Positions 1 to 10,673 of a stretch of DNA of 64,000 nucleotides are shown one piece after another. Each line of letters begins with the position of its first letter. Within the stretch, counting starts at the first letter, position 1. Under the pieces are notes generated by a model. The model saw only the letters and a list, made by a program, of their open reading frames with translations. It did no database searches and was not told where the DNA came from. The DNA is from Periplaneta americana (taxonomy: Eukaryota; Arthropoda; Insecta; Blattodea; Blattidae). The stretch covers positions 14,388,501 to 14,452,500 of the forward strand of contig NC_091123.1 in the NCBI RefSeq assembly GCF_040183065.1. The letters are read 5' to 3'. Position numbers and translations under genes: made by a program.

Positions 1-661
1 TTAATAAAACCTGCTTAAAGGAGGCCTTGAAACCCAAATACGTCAATATCCAACCGAACACAGATTCTCGAGGTTTTAGATTTGAGTCAGTCTCCTTTAA
101 GCCAAGCAACAACGCGGTTCGATCACCTGAACCAGCCGTCGTGGTATAGTCACTGAGGATGGAGAAGCATCTCCGAAACATGTCTGACTATTACTAATTT
201 CTTTAATAATTATATTATATTTATTAATGTTCATATAACTGTAATATATAATTTTTTACGTTTCTTATCTTATAGAAATTACATTGTTGAGAAGTTTTCT
301 GGCGATGTCTTTGCTAAGTGAACGAGAGCATGGCTTGAAAGAAAGCGTGCAAACATACCTCAGAAAGCTAAGCCAAAAAATGAAAAGAGTAGACTGGAAC
401 GATTGCGAGATGTGGGGCTAGGAAAAGGACATTTTCTAACCTCTCTTTTGCAGTTCAGTTACATAGCGTCAACGACTTAGTGAATGTTCTTACACCGCCA
501 AAAATCAACGAGACTAATAACTGATTAAACAGTTGTCAATGATTTAGAATTTAATCGTAGTTCACCATGTAAATAACTTAATTCAATTAAAAATACATAT
601 AAAATAATTATTTGGAAAGCATTTTATAAACAATCAATTTAGTTATGTATGCTTCATTGTA
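1..661. other. Stretch without a recognised gene
   Basis: AT-rich DNA. A plus-strand frame at about 302-452 reads as a basic stretch including WLERKRANIPQKAKP and DVGLGKGHFLTSLL, broken by a stop near its start. It looks like decayed coding sequence of a repeat or processed gene; I cannot name it. Nothing else supported. Confidence 0.3.
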
Positions 662-1342
662 CGAAATGGAACTATAAAAATTGGATATTTATCCTTCGAA
701 GAGGTGGAAAAATTCAAATATCTTGGAGCAACAGTAACAAATATAAATGACACTCAGGAGGAAATTAAACGCAGAATAAATATGGGAAATGCCTGTTATT
801 ATTCGGTTGAGAAGCTTTTGTCATCTAGTCTTCTGTCAAAAAGTCCGAAAGTTAGAATTTATAAAACAGTTATATTACCGATTGTTCTGTATGGTTGTGA
901 AACTTGGACTCTCACTTTGAGAGAGGAACAGAGATTAAGGGTGTTTGAGAATAAGGTTCTTAGGAACATATTTGGGGCCAAGAGGGATGAAGTTACAGGA
1001 GAATAGAGAAGGTTACACAACGCAGAGCTGCACGCATTGTATACTTCATCTGACATAATTAGAAACATTAAATCCAGACGTTTGAGATGGGCAGGACATG
1101 TAGCACGTATGGGCGAATCCAGAAATACATACAGAGTGTTAGTAGGGAGGCCGAAGAGAAAAAGACCTTTGGGGAGGCCGAGACGTAGATAGGAAGATAA
1201 TATTAAAATGGATTTGAGGGAGGTGGGATATGATGGTAGAGACTGGATTAATCTTGCTCAGGATAGGGACCAATGGCGGGCTTATGTGAGGGCGGCAATG
1301 AACCTCCGGGTTCCTTAAAAGCCAGTAAGTAAGTAAGTATGC
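662..1342 (+). mobile_element. RTE-type LINE fragment, copy 1 (decayed)
   Basis: Encodes the C-terminal part of a non-LTR reverse transcriptase: [20 protein letters not shown], an IYKTVILPIVLYGCETW stretch and GHVARMGESRN, then DLREVGYDGRDWINLAQDRD. An in-frame TAG near 1004 and another in the RRR-EDNIK stretch break it. It ends in GCCAGTAAGTAAGTAAGTA, the 3' tail shared by all three copies here. Family assignment (endonuclease/reverse transcriptase LINE, RTE-like) is from the FKYLG and WxGHVAR...GRPRRRWEDN signatures. Strongly 5'-truncated. Confidence 0.85.
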
Positions 1343-1926
1343 TTCATTTGTCATGTCTTATTTTACCATTCTCATTTCTAAATTATGAATAATGAGTATA
1401 AAAATGTTTAATTTAAGTCTAATTTATCGTCTTTCAATGCACGAACACTTAAAGAGATTAAAACACACTTACAACTAAGATGTTTCACTTCTGCTGCGCA
1501 TTTACACCACGCATTTATTGTTTTATGTTGTGTTTTGATTCCAGAAATGTACATTCACCATTTATCGTTATGCAATTATTTCGAGCTTCATAACATTGTA
1601 CACTGCAAAATGACTTGTTCGTTGTGTTCAGCTCACAAGTCCTTTACCTACTATGTACACAACTTAAGCAATACACAGAATTACGTCCAATTTAATACAA
1701 GTGAAAGCACTTGAAAGGGTGAAATGCAGGACGCAGGGAGATGTCAGGTGTAATGAACTCCGCGACAAACAAACGTGACAGACTGTAGCTGAGCCAATAG
1801 CTACAAACGTGACCCGGAGGCAAAACCAAGCGGTGGGATCCAGTGTAGGCCTATCGTGGAACATCAAGCCAGTGCATAAAATATGACGCCATACATTTTG
1901 GAATAGCAGTTTTATAAAAATTCCAG
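1343..1926. other. Stretch without a recognised gene
   Basis: AT-rich unique-looking DNA between LINE copy 1 and the (TTA)n tract. I see no coding, TIR or SINE signature. Confidence 0.4.
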
Positions 1927-1927
1927 C

Positions 1928-1972
<45 letters not shown>

Positions 1973-2937
1973 GTCAGATGCGTTTCCCATTCATTGTGGG
2001 CTAAAGCAAGGAGATGCACTATCACCTTTACTTTTTAACTTTGCTCTAGTATATGCCATTAGGAAAGTCCAGGATAACAGAGAGGGTTTGGAATTGAACG
2101 GGTTACATCAGCTGCTTGTCTATGCGGATGACGTGAATATGTTAGGAGAAAATCCACAAACGATTAGGGAAAACACGGGAATTTTACTGGAAGCAAGTAA
2201 AGAGATAGGTTTGGAAGTAAATCTCGAAAAGACAAAGTATATGATTATGTCTCGTGACGAGAATGTTGTACGAAATGGAAATATAAAAATTGGAAATTTA
2301 TCTTTTGAAGAGGTGGAGAAGTTCAAATATCTGGGAGCAACAGTAACAAATATAAATGATACTCGGGAGGAAATTAAACACAGAATGAATATGTAGATGC
2401 CTGTTATTATTCGGTTGAGAAACTTTTATCATCCAGTCTGCTGTCGAAAAATCTGAAAGTTAGAATTTATAAAACAGTTATATTACCGGTTGTGCTGTAT
2501 AGTTGTGAAACTTGGACTCTCACTTTGAGAGAGGAACAGAGATTAAGAGTGTTTGATAATAAGGTTCTTAGGAAAATATTTGGGGCTAAGAGGGATGAAG
2601 TTACAGGAGAATGGAGAAAGTTACACAACACAGAACTGCACACATTGTATTCTTCACCTGACATAATTAGGAACATTAAATCCAGACGTTTGAGATGGAC
2701 AGGGCATGTAGCACTTATGGGCGAATCCAGAAATGCATATAGAGTGTTAGTTGGGAGGCCGGAGGGAAAAAGACCTTTAGGGAGTCCGAGACGTAGATGG
2801 GAAGATAATATTAAAATGGATTTGAGGGAGGTGGGATATGATGATAGAGAATGGATTAATTTTGCTCAGGATAGGGACCAATGGCGGGCTTATGTGAGGG
2901 CGGCAATGAACCTCCGGGTTCCTTAAAAGCCAGTAAG

Positions 2938-3002
<65 letters not shown>
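1927..3002 (+). mobile_element. RTE-type LINE fragment, copy 2, inside a (TTA)n tract
   Basis: A (TTA)n run (about 1927-1971) is followed by RT sequence starting [20 protein letters not shown] with the catalytic YADD at about 2120-2131. It continues to the same C-terminus and GCCAGTAAGTAAGTA tail as copy 1, then another (ATT)n run (about 2942-3002). A stop and frameshift at about 2395 (NM-stop, where the relatives read NMGNACYYS) separate two frames, so it is a pseudogene. The 5' truncation is inside the RT domain. Trinucleotide tracts of the same sequence on both sides suggest insertion into a microsatellite. Confidence 0.85.
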
Positions 3003-3098
3003 GATCGAAGGAATGGCGAAAGGGAGAAAAATTCGTAGCAGAAGAAGATGTCAGATGATAGATAACATTGAAATATATTGATTATAAACGGAGACTAA
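3003..3098 (+). mobile_element. LINE C-terminal relic, left part (split by a TIR element)
   Basis: Resembles 11640-11755 (GGAATGG...CAGAAGAAGAT.TCAGATGA). Its continuation, AGAGAAAGGCAGAAAATC through GCTGGGTTTGCAGT, resumes at about 3692-3765. The two parts together match the relic at 11640-11830, which lacks the 590-bp insertion. Another minus-strand copy of the 3' part is at about 23545-23665. Confidence 0.6.
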
Positions 3099-3688
3099 CA
3101 AGCAAACGTTCTGATGGGGGCAGATAAAAAAGTTAAATTTATTTCTTCCACATGTTAATGATATCAAAAGAATGCTTATACAAATTTTAGCCACTCGACC
3201 GCAATTACGAGGTAGTCCAGAAAGTGATTTTTCCTGGGGCCGTTTATAGAAAAAAGCACAATTGCATGGAAATATTTATTGAAACAGATACAGCAATTGT
3301 TGCGCTATTTGCCAACATATCTCCCACTGGAATTGAGACATTTGTCATACGATGGGATCAATTTTTGTGTCGTAGAAGTCAGCCGCCTCACATCGGAACC
3401 AGCGTTTGTCTGCGTCTGCACCTCTCTCTGTCGATCCCATGATATGAGAAATGTCTCAATTCCGATGGGAAATATGTTGAAAAATAGCTCAACAATTGCT
3501 GTGTCGGTTCCAATAAATTTGACCAATGAAATTATGTTTTTTTTTCTGTTAACGGCCCCTAGCGAACTTATTTTTTACGGCCCTCGTAATTGCCAAAATT
3601 TTTAAAACTACTTCTTTTCATATTATTAACATGGTGGATGAAAAAAAAAATTCACTTTTTTATCTGCCCCCATCAGAACGTTTGCTTG
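3099..3688. mobile_element. 590-bp fold-back TIR element with TAA target duplication
   Basis: Terminal inverted repeats begin CAAGCAAACGTTCTGATGGG and continue through GGGCAGATAAAAAAGT. The inner arms are also partly inverted (around 3270-3340 against 3440-3520). TAA at 3096-3098 and 3689-3691 flanks it, and the paralogous empty site near 11748-11760 carries one TAA. A 3-bp TAA duplication suits PIF/Harbinger, although the TIR is not the usual GGGCC type. No transposase seen, so a MITE. Confidence 0.7.
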
Positions 3689-3765
3689 TAAGAGAAAGGC
3701 AGAAAATCAGAAAGATTGGAGAATGCTGGGTTTGCAGTTAAACACCTGCCCTTGGGCAGTGAATT

Positions 3766-4779
3766 ATTATTGATATTTTTATAAAGATTGTTATGGATTT
3801 AGACATGCACAGGATGGTTGTAGACATAAAAACGCCGTATATGAAGGGGATGACGGATAGGATGGCGATGACCAGGATTAAGATTTTAGGTGCTGAAAAT
3901 CGGGAAAATGTTTATTTTTATGTGCAAAAATCGGAAAAATATGTGAAAAAAGGAATGCATTGCCATAAATGGACGTCACATTGAGCACCTTCTATGAGCA
4001 AGTGTTCAGATCTCAGAAAGTATATGTTGTATGACCCATGTTTATTATACATTATTTTCTTGTTTTGATGCGTAGTAGCACCTCCTAAAATATTGGATAC
4101 TTTTTTTAACACCCTGTATATTTCCAACAACTTTTCCCTTTGCATTTGCGCCATCTGTACTAATAACAGAGTTTGTCCATGTCGAGTGAATTTTGAATCA
4201 CCCTGTAATATATGAAGAGGATATTGTAAGCTTACTCGAAGATGGATGAAACGTAAATGTTGGGGATGGCCTGTTTCGTAACGTTTCTGTGCTTGTTGAC
4301 ATGTAATGTCATTCGATCTAGTCACTTGCCAGTTTCCTTGCTGTATGTAATACATCGCTAAGCAATTTGTGATTTTTGTGCTTTAAATTTCCTATAGAAA
4401 CTAATTTTACCGTACTAAAAGTATACAGATTGTAGGTAGGCCTAATTAATTTTGCCCTGGAAAGTGCTTGTGATTGGCGTCGTCTTCTTAGCAGACAGAT
4501 CAGATAATTGTTTTGATAATTATATCCCTTATCCATGCCCAACTTCGCCAGAGTGCAGAAACATACTCCTGAAGCTTATAGAATAAGTTAGAAATTTGCT
4601 TTGTCACTCACAACAGTATATTTTGTATCTTCAGTCTCTCTCTCTCTATCTATGTCAACAGTCTTAATATGGCTGGGAATATAACGACGTCACGGATGAA
4701 AGAACAGAACTTTTGTTTCAATTTAGTAAACAAAGACGGATACCAGATTGTGAAAATTGTGCTTGAAAGTTGCGGAACT
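3766..4779. other. Stretch without a recognised gene
   Basis: AT-rich DNA with short CACCCTGTA-like sequences near 4112 and 4199, probably decayed ends of the TA-flanked TIR elements seen elsewhere. Open frames here are short and show no family signature. Confidence 0.35.
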
Positions 4780-5214
4780 TTGAACACGGAGTATTGAATG
4801 GCCAATACGAAACCGTCGTTTCCATTTACTTTAGAGGTTTTCTTGCTGATCGGTTTGTTCATCAAACTACGGCGTCTGTCGTCAAGTGACGCACTCGTTA
4901 AAGTTTCAGTACTCGCGTTAATCCTGACTCCAACCGTCATTTTATTTCTACGTACAGGTTTAATGAAAATCAAGACGGTTTCTAAATTCTGAAGCTTTGT
5001 TGCAAACTAGATCTCCATAATACTGTATAAAAGTAACAGAGAATGAAATGTACCCGTAAAATTGAGTCGAACGTTTGTGCTCTTGTTGCTTTTATTGTGA
5101 GAAAGATTGAGAAATAAAAGTTTGATGTTTCATTTCATTTGTTTGTCTCACTGCCTGCTGGATCGCATTCTATAGCTGCGTAAACTGCCTGCTCAATGAA
5201 AGTTATTTTGTGCG
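4780..5214. repeat. Interspersed repeat R1, copy 1
   Basis: Nearly identical over about 280 bases to 8473-8757 (CGGAGTATTGAATGGCCAAT onward), then again to 8842-8985 (TTTGTGCTCTTGTTGC onward). The second copy is interrupted by about 84 bases that are the reverse complement of 7629-7712. Class unknown; the open frames in it are conserved only because the copies are recent. Confidence 0.75.
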
Positions 5215-6890
5215 AGATCGTGCATATTTGTTTGGTTTCCGCACAAAACCAATCCGCGGAAAGTCTAACATTCCACATTCAGTATTCCCAACCTAACACA
5301 CATAAGAATTTCCCTCTTCTTACCGCTTAAGTGACATATTGATTTTACTGCTTTAGGCTTTTAACATATTATTTTTAGAGACGTTCAATATAGTAATAAT
5401 CAGTGGCGGCCGGTGAGACATTCTGGTGGTGGTGCCAAAAATGAAAAAGTTGTACGCAAATTACCCTAGTGAAATTAATAATCGCAGTTCACGTTTGCAT
5501 TATATTAAATAAAACACATTAATTAAACCAGCTATTTTACCAGGTGTACAGTTAATAATGTATCTAGTAACAGTTACAATAACATTTCCGAAACTAATAA
5601 CGAAATTTACAGATACAGATAATGCGAAACTTTCACAGTATTGTTAGTGAAATACAAATAACTTTTATAACTAATAAAATTACTAGCAAAAACACAGGAG
5701 ATAAACAATGGCATAGATAATAAACTAACACGTTTGCACTTTAACAGGCCGATGAATCCAAGGCAGCGGCCTGAATAACACATGTTCATGTCCTGCACAG
5801 ATCTCATGTATCGTTAACAGAAGCATCAATACTATAGCAACAGTGTAGCGATATTTAGTTGCCGCAAAATAAAACAAATATTACACAACATTAACAAACA
5901 GTTTTACATAATATGAAAAAATATTTATCTTTCTAAAAAGAACCATGACTATCTCTGCGTACAATATAGTTATGGATAATAATTTACACATTCAAATCCA
6001 AGTTATGTGCATTAGTTTTGAATTGGCAACATTACATTAACATTTGGCGCGGAACTCTAAGTCATAGACAAATGACGTCTCCAACAACCCTGCTATCTAG
6101 CGAAATTTCTGCATTACTGTGCTCTAGCGGGCGGAATATTAACTACTGAGTCAAATTGAATTCGGCTCAAAGTCTGCCATAAGAAACGCATATAAACTAG
6201 AATCAGTAGCCTTTTGTACACTGTTATATGGACGCAGGTAGTGCCTCACAGAAGTGGCTCCAACGTTCGGAAAAACGCTGCAAGAGTGCGTCCGGATATG
6301 TGCGCGCTCGTTCAAATGAAATACGAATAAAATGTGTAGAAATAAACTATTACAACTGCTTTCTAGGATATTATTTTTGTTTCTTTCATTGGTGGTGCCA
6401 TGGCACACTGGCACTACCCCAAAAGCCGCCCCTGGTAATAATTATAAATTGGAAACTTACCACTGCAATTTCACCTAAATTGCACTGTTAATTATTGTTT
6501 TTAAATATTTGCAAAAATTATTACATAACCTTACCGTTTGTTTTAAGTTCGCATTTATAGACTGGGGGGGAAAAAAACAGACGTATATCACGGTCTGCTG
6601 GAGTATAGTAAACACAGAAAACATTTTAAAGCAGCAATGTTGAAGATAGATATTTTTGTTTTACAAATTTGCCGTCATTGAATAGAAACCAAGATGGAGC
6701 TTTCATTGCAACTAATTAGAAATTCTTCTTTCAGGTATGTAATAAACGATCTTCGCACAAAATAATGTACGATACACGAGCGGTATGTTTCCTTTCAATT
6801 CTCGGAAATTAAAAAAGCTCAACTACGTTTCGCTTTTTCAAACTTTTCCTCGAACATGAAAACTTCAACATACCGCTCTTGTAACGCGTA
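5215..6890. repeat. Interspersed repeat R2, copy 1 (interrupted by a hAT element)
   Basis: 5215-5400 plus 6435-6890 match 53103-53885 (TTTTGTGCGAGATCGTGC to GACATTCAACATACCGCTC-like sequence). The distant copy lacks the 1034-bp insertion at 5401-6434, but carries its own insertion of roughly 150 bases at about 53378-53531. Class of R2 unknown. Confidence 0.8.
5401..6434. mobile_element. Non-autonomous hAT element with 8-bp target duplication
   Basis: Ends CAGTGGCGGCCGG at the left and, as reverse complement, CAGGGGCGGCTTTTG at the right. Exact 8-bp direct repeats GTAATAAT lie at 5393-5400 and 6435-6442, and the paralogous empty site near 53290 reads ATAATAAT. An 8-bp duplication and CAGNGGCGGC ends are typical of hAT. 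No transposase frame is evident inside. Confidence 0.85.
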
Positions 6891-6898
6891 TTACTATT

Positions 6899-6997
6899 GC
6901 CGCTAGGTGGCAGGCAGTACCCACCGCTATATAGAGTCACTGTAACCGCTATTAACATTATCAATATATGCAAAGTCACTACCTGCCACCTAGTGGC
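6899..6997. promoter_or_regulatory. Inverted pair of CTCF-like motifs (hairpin)
   Basis: GCCGCTAGGTGGCAGGCAGT at 6899-6918 and its near-perfect inverse ACTACCTGCCACCTAGTGGC at 6978-6997 form a 20-bp stem. Each arm fits a CCGCNNGGNGGCAG-type CTCF core (CCGCTAGGTGGCAG, CCACTAGGTGGCAG). Whether it is bound is unknown; it may equally be a MITE terminus. Confidence 0.35.
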
Positions 6998-7085
6998 TAC
7001 TCGCGCATAACCGTTGATTGGGCAGGCAATGTAAACAGCCATAGGGTGCGATCCAGCAGGCAGTGGTTTGTCTTAAATTTAACGA

Positions 7086-7223
7086 GACGGAGCCTTCTTG
7101 TTAACTAGTTCATAATCGGTTTCTCATTCCATGAGGCTTAGTCTCCCGACAACAATGCAATTGATAGTCGAAACGATTCACACACCAATATGACGCCAAT
7201 GAGTTGTTTGAAATTTTAATTAA
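7086..7223 (-). repeat. Interspersed repeat R3 with adjacent (AAT)n
   Basis: Reverse complement of 52255-52420 and, partly, 52500-52610 (TCATATTGATGTGTGAATCG). Followed by a pure (AAT)n tract at about 7224-7302. The class is unknown. Confidence 0.7.
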
Positions 7224-7233
7224 TAACAACAAC

Positions 7234-7300
<67 letters not shown>

Positions 7301-7302
7301 GT
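7224..7302. repeat. (AAT)n microsatellite
   Basis: About 26 uninterrupted AAT units next to repeat R3. On the minus strand it creates a spurious poly-leucine frame. Confidence 0.95.
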
Positions 7303-7842
7303 AATATATTATTCGAGATAATTTTATTGCATTCATTAGACAATTAATACCAAAATTAAGTACCTACTTAAGAATTATACTACGTTAACTATTTCTATCG
7401 TACTTCTCCGCATATTCATTAACCACCCCCATTTGTGTACGAATAATAATGTTTGATTAAATAACTAAGATTAAGTTCAGTATTTCGTTAAGATTTACAA
7501 GTTAAAAAAAGTTTCATGTGAATGTTTTCCAAGTCCATCTGATACCGAAATCACAGAACTACAGCAACTGTTTTAGCACTGCCCCCTTGTATAAAGGCAT
7601 AAATCACTGAAGTAGTGAAGCATAAAAATACATTATTTACCTATTAATAAACGTCATCATTATTGTTGGAATTGCACGGGGACCTCATGCTAATCTGTGT
7701 ACAGATTAGAATTTAACACTTATTTTCCAATCATCCCCTGTTAACTCGGCAGAAGGAGAAAAATTACGACTCATAGCAAATACCTTTCTATAATAATACC
7801 GGGCAGCTAGCAGTTTTGAATGCGAGCGACGCTGGTGCTGCT
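7303..7842. other. Stretch without a gene; carries one arm of an inverted duplication
   Basis: 7629-7712 recurs as reverse complement at about 8757-8841, inside repeat R1 copy 2. About 7775-7835 is the reverse complement of the right end of the THAP-containing repeat (compare 9740-9780). No coding signal. Confidence 0.5.
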
Positions 7843-7906
7843 CCCGCAGGAGTTCTTTTACATGCCAGTAAATCTACTGACATGAGCCTGTCGCATTTAA
7901 GCACAG
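7843..7906 (-). mobile_element. SINE D internal fragment
   Basis: Matches the body of SINE D at 10490-10553 and 55478-55541 (GGAGTTCTTTTACAT.CCAG). Lacks the tRNA-like head. Confidence 0.75.
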
Positions 7907-8357
7907 GAAACTACACTAAAGCAATGCAGATAGCGTAATGTGTAACGGACATGGTCGGTCTTGATATGCACGTCTGTAGACAGCAGTGTATGTGTACAAG
8001 TTGCAGTGTCCAGTCGATCAGTCCTAGTGAAATGGAGGAGTACACGAGAGCGGAATATGCAGACCTGATTTTCTAATACGGATGAGCCAATGGTAACAGT
8101 AGACAAGCCCCTAAGATTGTATCGGGGCAAGGACCCACGTAGGAGACATCCGACCCATACCATCTTTCCACGACTGTTCCAAAGGTTAAGGTAAGGAGGG
8201 CACGTGGTGCGAAATTAAATTCAATTTCCACACAACTATTTTTGCTTATAATATTCGACTCAGTCATTTCCGGACCATGGTTCCTTATCTGAAATTAATA
8301 CATGTGCCCTTCGCTATCATCCCTGAAAGTTTGTAACACCACCTCGGAAACACCCTG
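7905..8357 (-). mobile_element. TA-flanked TIR element family T1, truncated copy
   Basis: Minus-strand copy of about the left two thirds of the 717-bp element at 10674-11390. It ends cleanly at CACCCTG followed by TA at 8358-8359, but the other end is missing and abuts the SINE D fragment. A frame on the minus strand reads as in the other copies, but shows no transposase motif. Confidence 0.8.
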
Positions 8358-8389
8358 TATAAAAGAATACCAAACAAATTCTTCTGGAG

Positions 8390-8471
8390 TCGACCTGGTT
8401 GGCGAGTTGGTATAGCGCTGACCTTCTATGCCCAAAGTTGCGGGTTCGATCCCGGGCCAGGTCGATGGCAA
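8390..8471 (+). mobile_element. tRNA-derived SINE D, 5' head
   Basis: Holds tRNA-like pol III boxes: A-box-like TGGCGAGTTGGTATAGCGC and B-box-like GGTTCGATCCC. The sequence breaks off at GTCGATGGCAAGTG into repeat R1. 8358-8471 is the reverse complement of 10555-10673. Confidence 0.8.
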
Positions 8472-8472
8472 G

Positions 8473-8985
8473 TGTGCACGGAGTATTGAATGGCCAATAC
8501 GAAACCGTCGTTTCCATTTACTTTAGCGGTTTTCTTGCTGATCGGTTTGTTCATCAAACTACGGCGTCTGTCGTCAAGTGACGCACTCGTTAAAGTTTGA
8601 GTACTCGCGTTAATCCTGACTCCAACCGTCATTTTATTTCTACGTACAGGTTTAATGAAAATCAAGACGGTTTCTAAATTCTGAAGCTTTGTTGCAAACT
8701 AGATCTCCATAATACTGTATAAAAGTAACAGAGAATGAAATGTACCCGTAAAATTGAGATTAGCACAGATTAGCATGAGATCCCCGTGCAATTCCAACAA
8801 TAATGATGACGTTTATTAATAGGTAAATAATGTATTTTTGAGTCAAACGTTTGTGCTCTTGTTGCTTTTATTGTGAGAAAGATTGGGAAATAAAAGTTTG
8901 ATGTTTCATTTCATTTGTTTGTCTCACTGCCTGCTGGATCGCATCCTATAGCTGCGTAAACTGCCTGCTCAATCAAAGTTACCTG
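8473..8985. repeat. Interspersed repeat R1, copy 2, with inserted inverted segment
   Basis: Matches 4780-5210 except for about 84 bases (8757-8841) that are the reverse complement of 7629-7712. It contains CACTGCCTGCTGGATCGCAT near 8926, a motif whose inverse occurs at about 7040-7066 and in a hairpin near 28550-28612. Confidence 0.75.
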
Positions 8986-9790
8986 CCGGTGTGGAGATAC
9001 TCGCGAAACAAGCTGTAATTAAGTGCAATGTATATTGTTGCTGGGCTAGTTAATAGTTTTATTAATTAGTGCTTTGTTAAAATGTCAGGGTGTATGTGTG
9101 CTGTGTATAATTGTGACAATTGCAGCATTACAAACTGCTCCAAATCGTACTTTCGATTTCTGACAGTTCATAAAACGTGAGTCAACAAAATTCGTTATTA
9201 GGCCTAATGCCTTTGTCTCTGTCTTGATAGAACAATAAAAATTGGCTTTTTTATTCAGGCGTAATAAATGAATAGAAGTTAAAATATATTGGAAATTATA
9301 AGGTTTTAGCAAATTACGTTTTATTGTTGTCTACATGCCTTTACTAATAATTATTACAAGCATCAGAACACTACCATTTTTATTTTTACAGTTGTCAGCA
9401 ATCGGTATATAAAGCTTTATTGTAAATTCATTCCTAATATCAGAACTGATTTTGTCTCACTAAAGCAAAGAAAAAATATGTAACAATTAATAATTACGGA
9501 AAGTAATATGAAGTATGCAATATTCTCATAATATGCAGCTCTGATATAAGGTAATAATTTTACATTAAATACTATTCAACATTTCTTAAGTGTTTCATAT
9601 ATTATTCCACATTAGTAACTCACGTTTTAAACAATAGTCCGAATCCCGCTATGTTAATATGTGTATATGTGGACGTAATTCCATCCCGCTCCGCTAGATG
9701 TCAGGTCACCGATATTTCGCACTCACGCCAACGCTAATATTATACAGCTATCCGGTATTATTATAATAAGGTATCTGCTCATAGCTGAGA
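8986..9790 (+). mobile_element. THAP-containing repeat, copy 1 (P-element-like?)
   Basis: Matches 20750-22045 apart from a LINE insertion in that copy. The repeat contains one THAP-like exon (9082-9172) and otherwise AT-rich non-coding sequence. THAP fingers head P-type transposases, so a decayed P-like DNA transposon is a fair inference. No TIRs or transposase core found. Confidence 0.5.
9082..9172 (+). pseudogene. THAP-like zinc-finger first exon within a repeat
   Basis: Starts at ATG and reads MSGCMCAVYNCDNCSITNCS followed by KSYFRFLTVHK, then a good donor context AAAAC|GTGAGT. The C-A-V-Y-N-C start and S-Y-F-R-F block fit the beginning of a C2CH THAP domain (CxxxxC with a following FxRF/FHKFP). 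The C-terminal C-x2-H half would lie in a later exon that I do not find. Copy 2 at 20808 has the donor changed to GC and a LINE inserted. I cannot rule out a chance match of a short frame. Confidence 0.45.
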
Positions 9791-10415
9791 GTTGGCATGT
9801 CTGACATCCTGAAAGACATTGACTTCAAGCCAATTACAAAGGCATTCTCTGCAAATAAATTTCGCAAATGTTTGTGTTCAACACTTGATCAATAGTAAAT
9901 AATTGATGGTAGGCCTAATTTCTTATTGTGCGCCTTTTTTTTCTCAATCAGTATGATTTACCAACCAAATACCATTTTTACTGTTTGTTCTTCAAGTTCA
10001 AATTTCATGTTATGTTACCCAAACCTTTGCAATGATTCATCTTTGCTGTAAATCATATTATTTTTAATGCGAAAACATTGATTTTCTTGCAGATTACTAA
10101 TTAATAAACATAAGTTTATTTGATAGATAAATTAGCGGGCGGGTGGGTAAAGTGCGTTAACTCCACAGATGGCCGAAATTGGGTTCTTAAGTTCAGATGG
10201 TAGAGCAAAACAAAACCCACGTTTGTGTATAGTACAATACTTAACTCCTATCTCGATTAGAACCATAGCTATGTGATTGTGTTTTCTGTGTTAATTCGAC
10301 AAGAGCATAGTTGTGAGTGTGTAAAGTGTCTTAACTCCAGTAGTTGACAATTTTATAACAACAGTGATCAGCTGTATTGGAGGGAAGTGAAGAGGCTCCA
10401 TTTCCAGAAGAATTA
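9791..10415. other. Stretch without a gene; left end of a candidate 2.15-kb TIR unit
   Basis: GCGGGCGGGTGGGTAAAGTG begins at 10135, and a near-inverse ends at 12288. The motif GTAAAGTGTCTTAACTCC recurs at 10321. Otherwise AT-rich and without coding signal. Confidence 0.4.
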
Positions 10416-10641
10416 AAATGTTACGTTTTATTTAACGACGCTCGCAACTGCAGAGGTTATATCAGCGTCGCCGGATGTGCCGGAATTTTGTTCCGCAGGA
10501 GTTCTTTTACATGCCAGTAAATCTATTGACATGAGCCTGTCGCATTTAAGCACACTTAAATGCCATCGACCTGGCCCGGGATCGAACCCGCAACCTTGGG
10601 CATAGAAGGCCAGCGCTATACCAACTCGCCAACCAGGTCGA
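10416..10641 (-). mobile_element. tRNA-derived SINE D, near full length
   Basis: Minus-strand SINE: tRNA-like head at 10560-10641 with both pol III boxes, body through AGTTCTTTTACATGCCAG inverted, and 3' end CGTCGTTAAATAAAACGTAA. Same family as 55396-55622 and the fragments at 7843 and 8390. Confidence 0.85.
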
Positions 10642-10673
10642 CTCCAGAAGAATTTGTTTGGTATTCTTTTATA

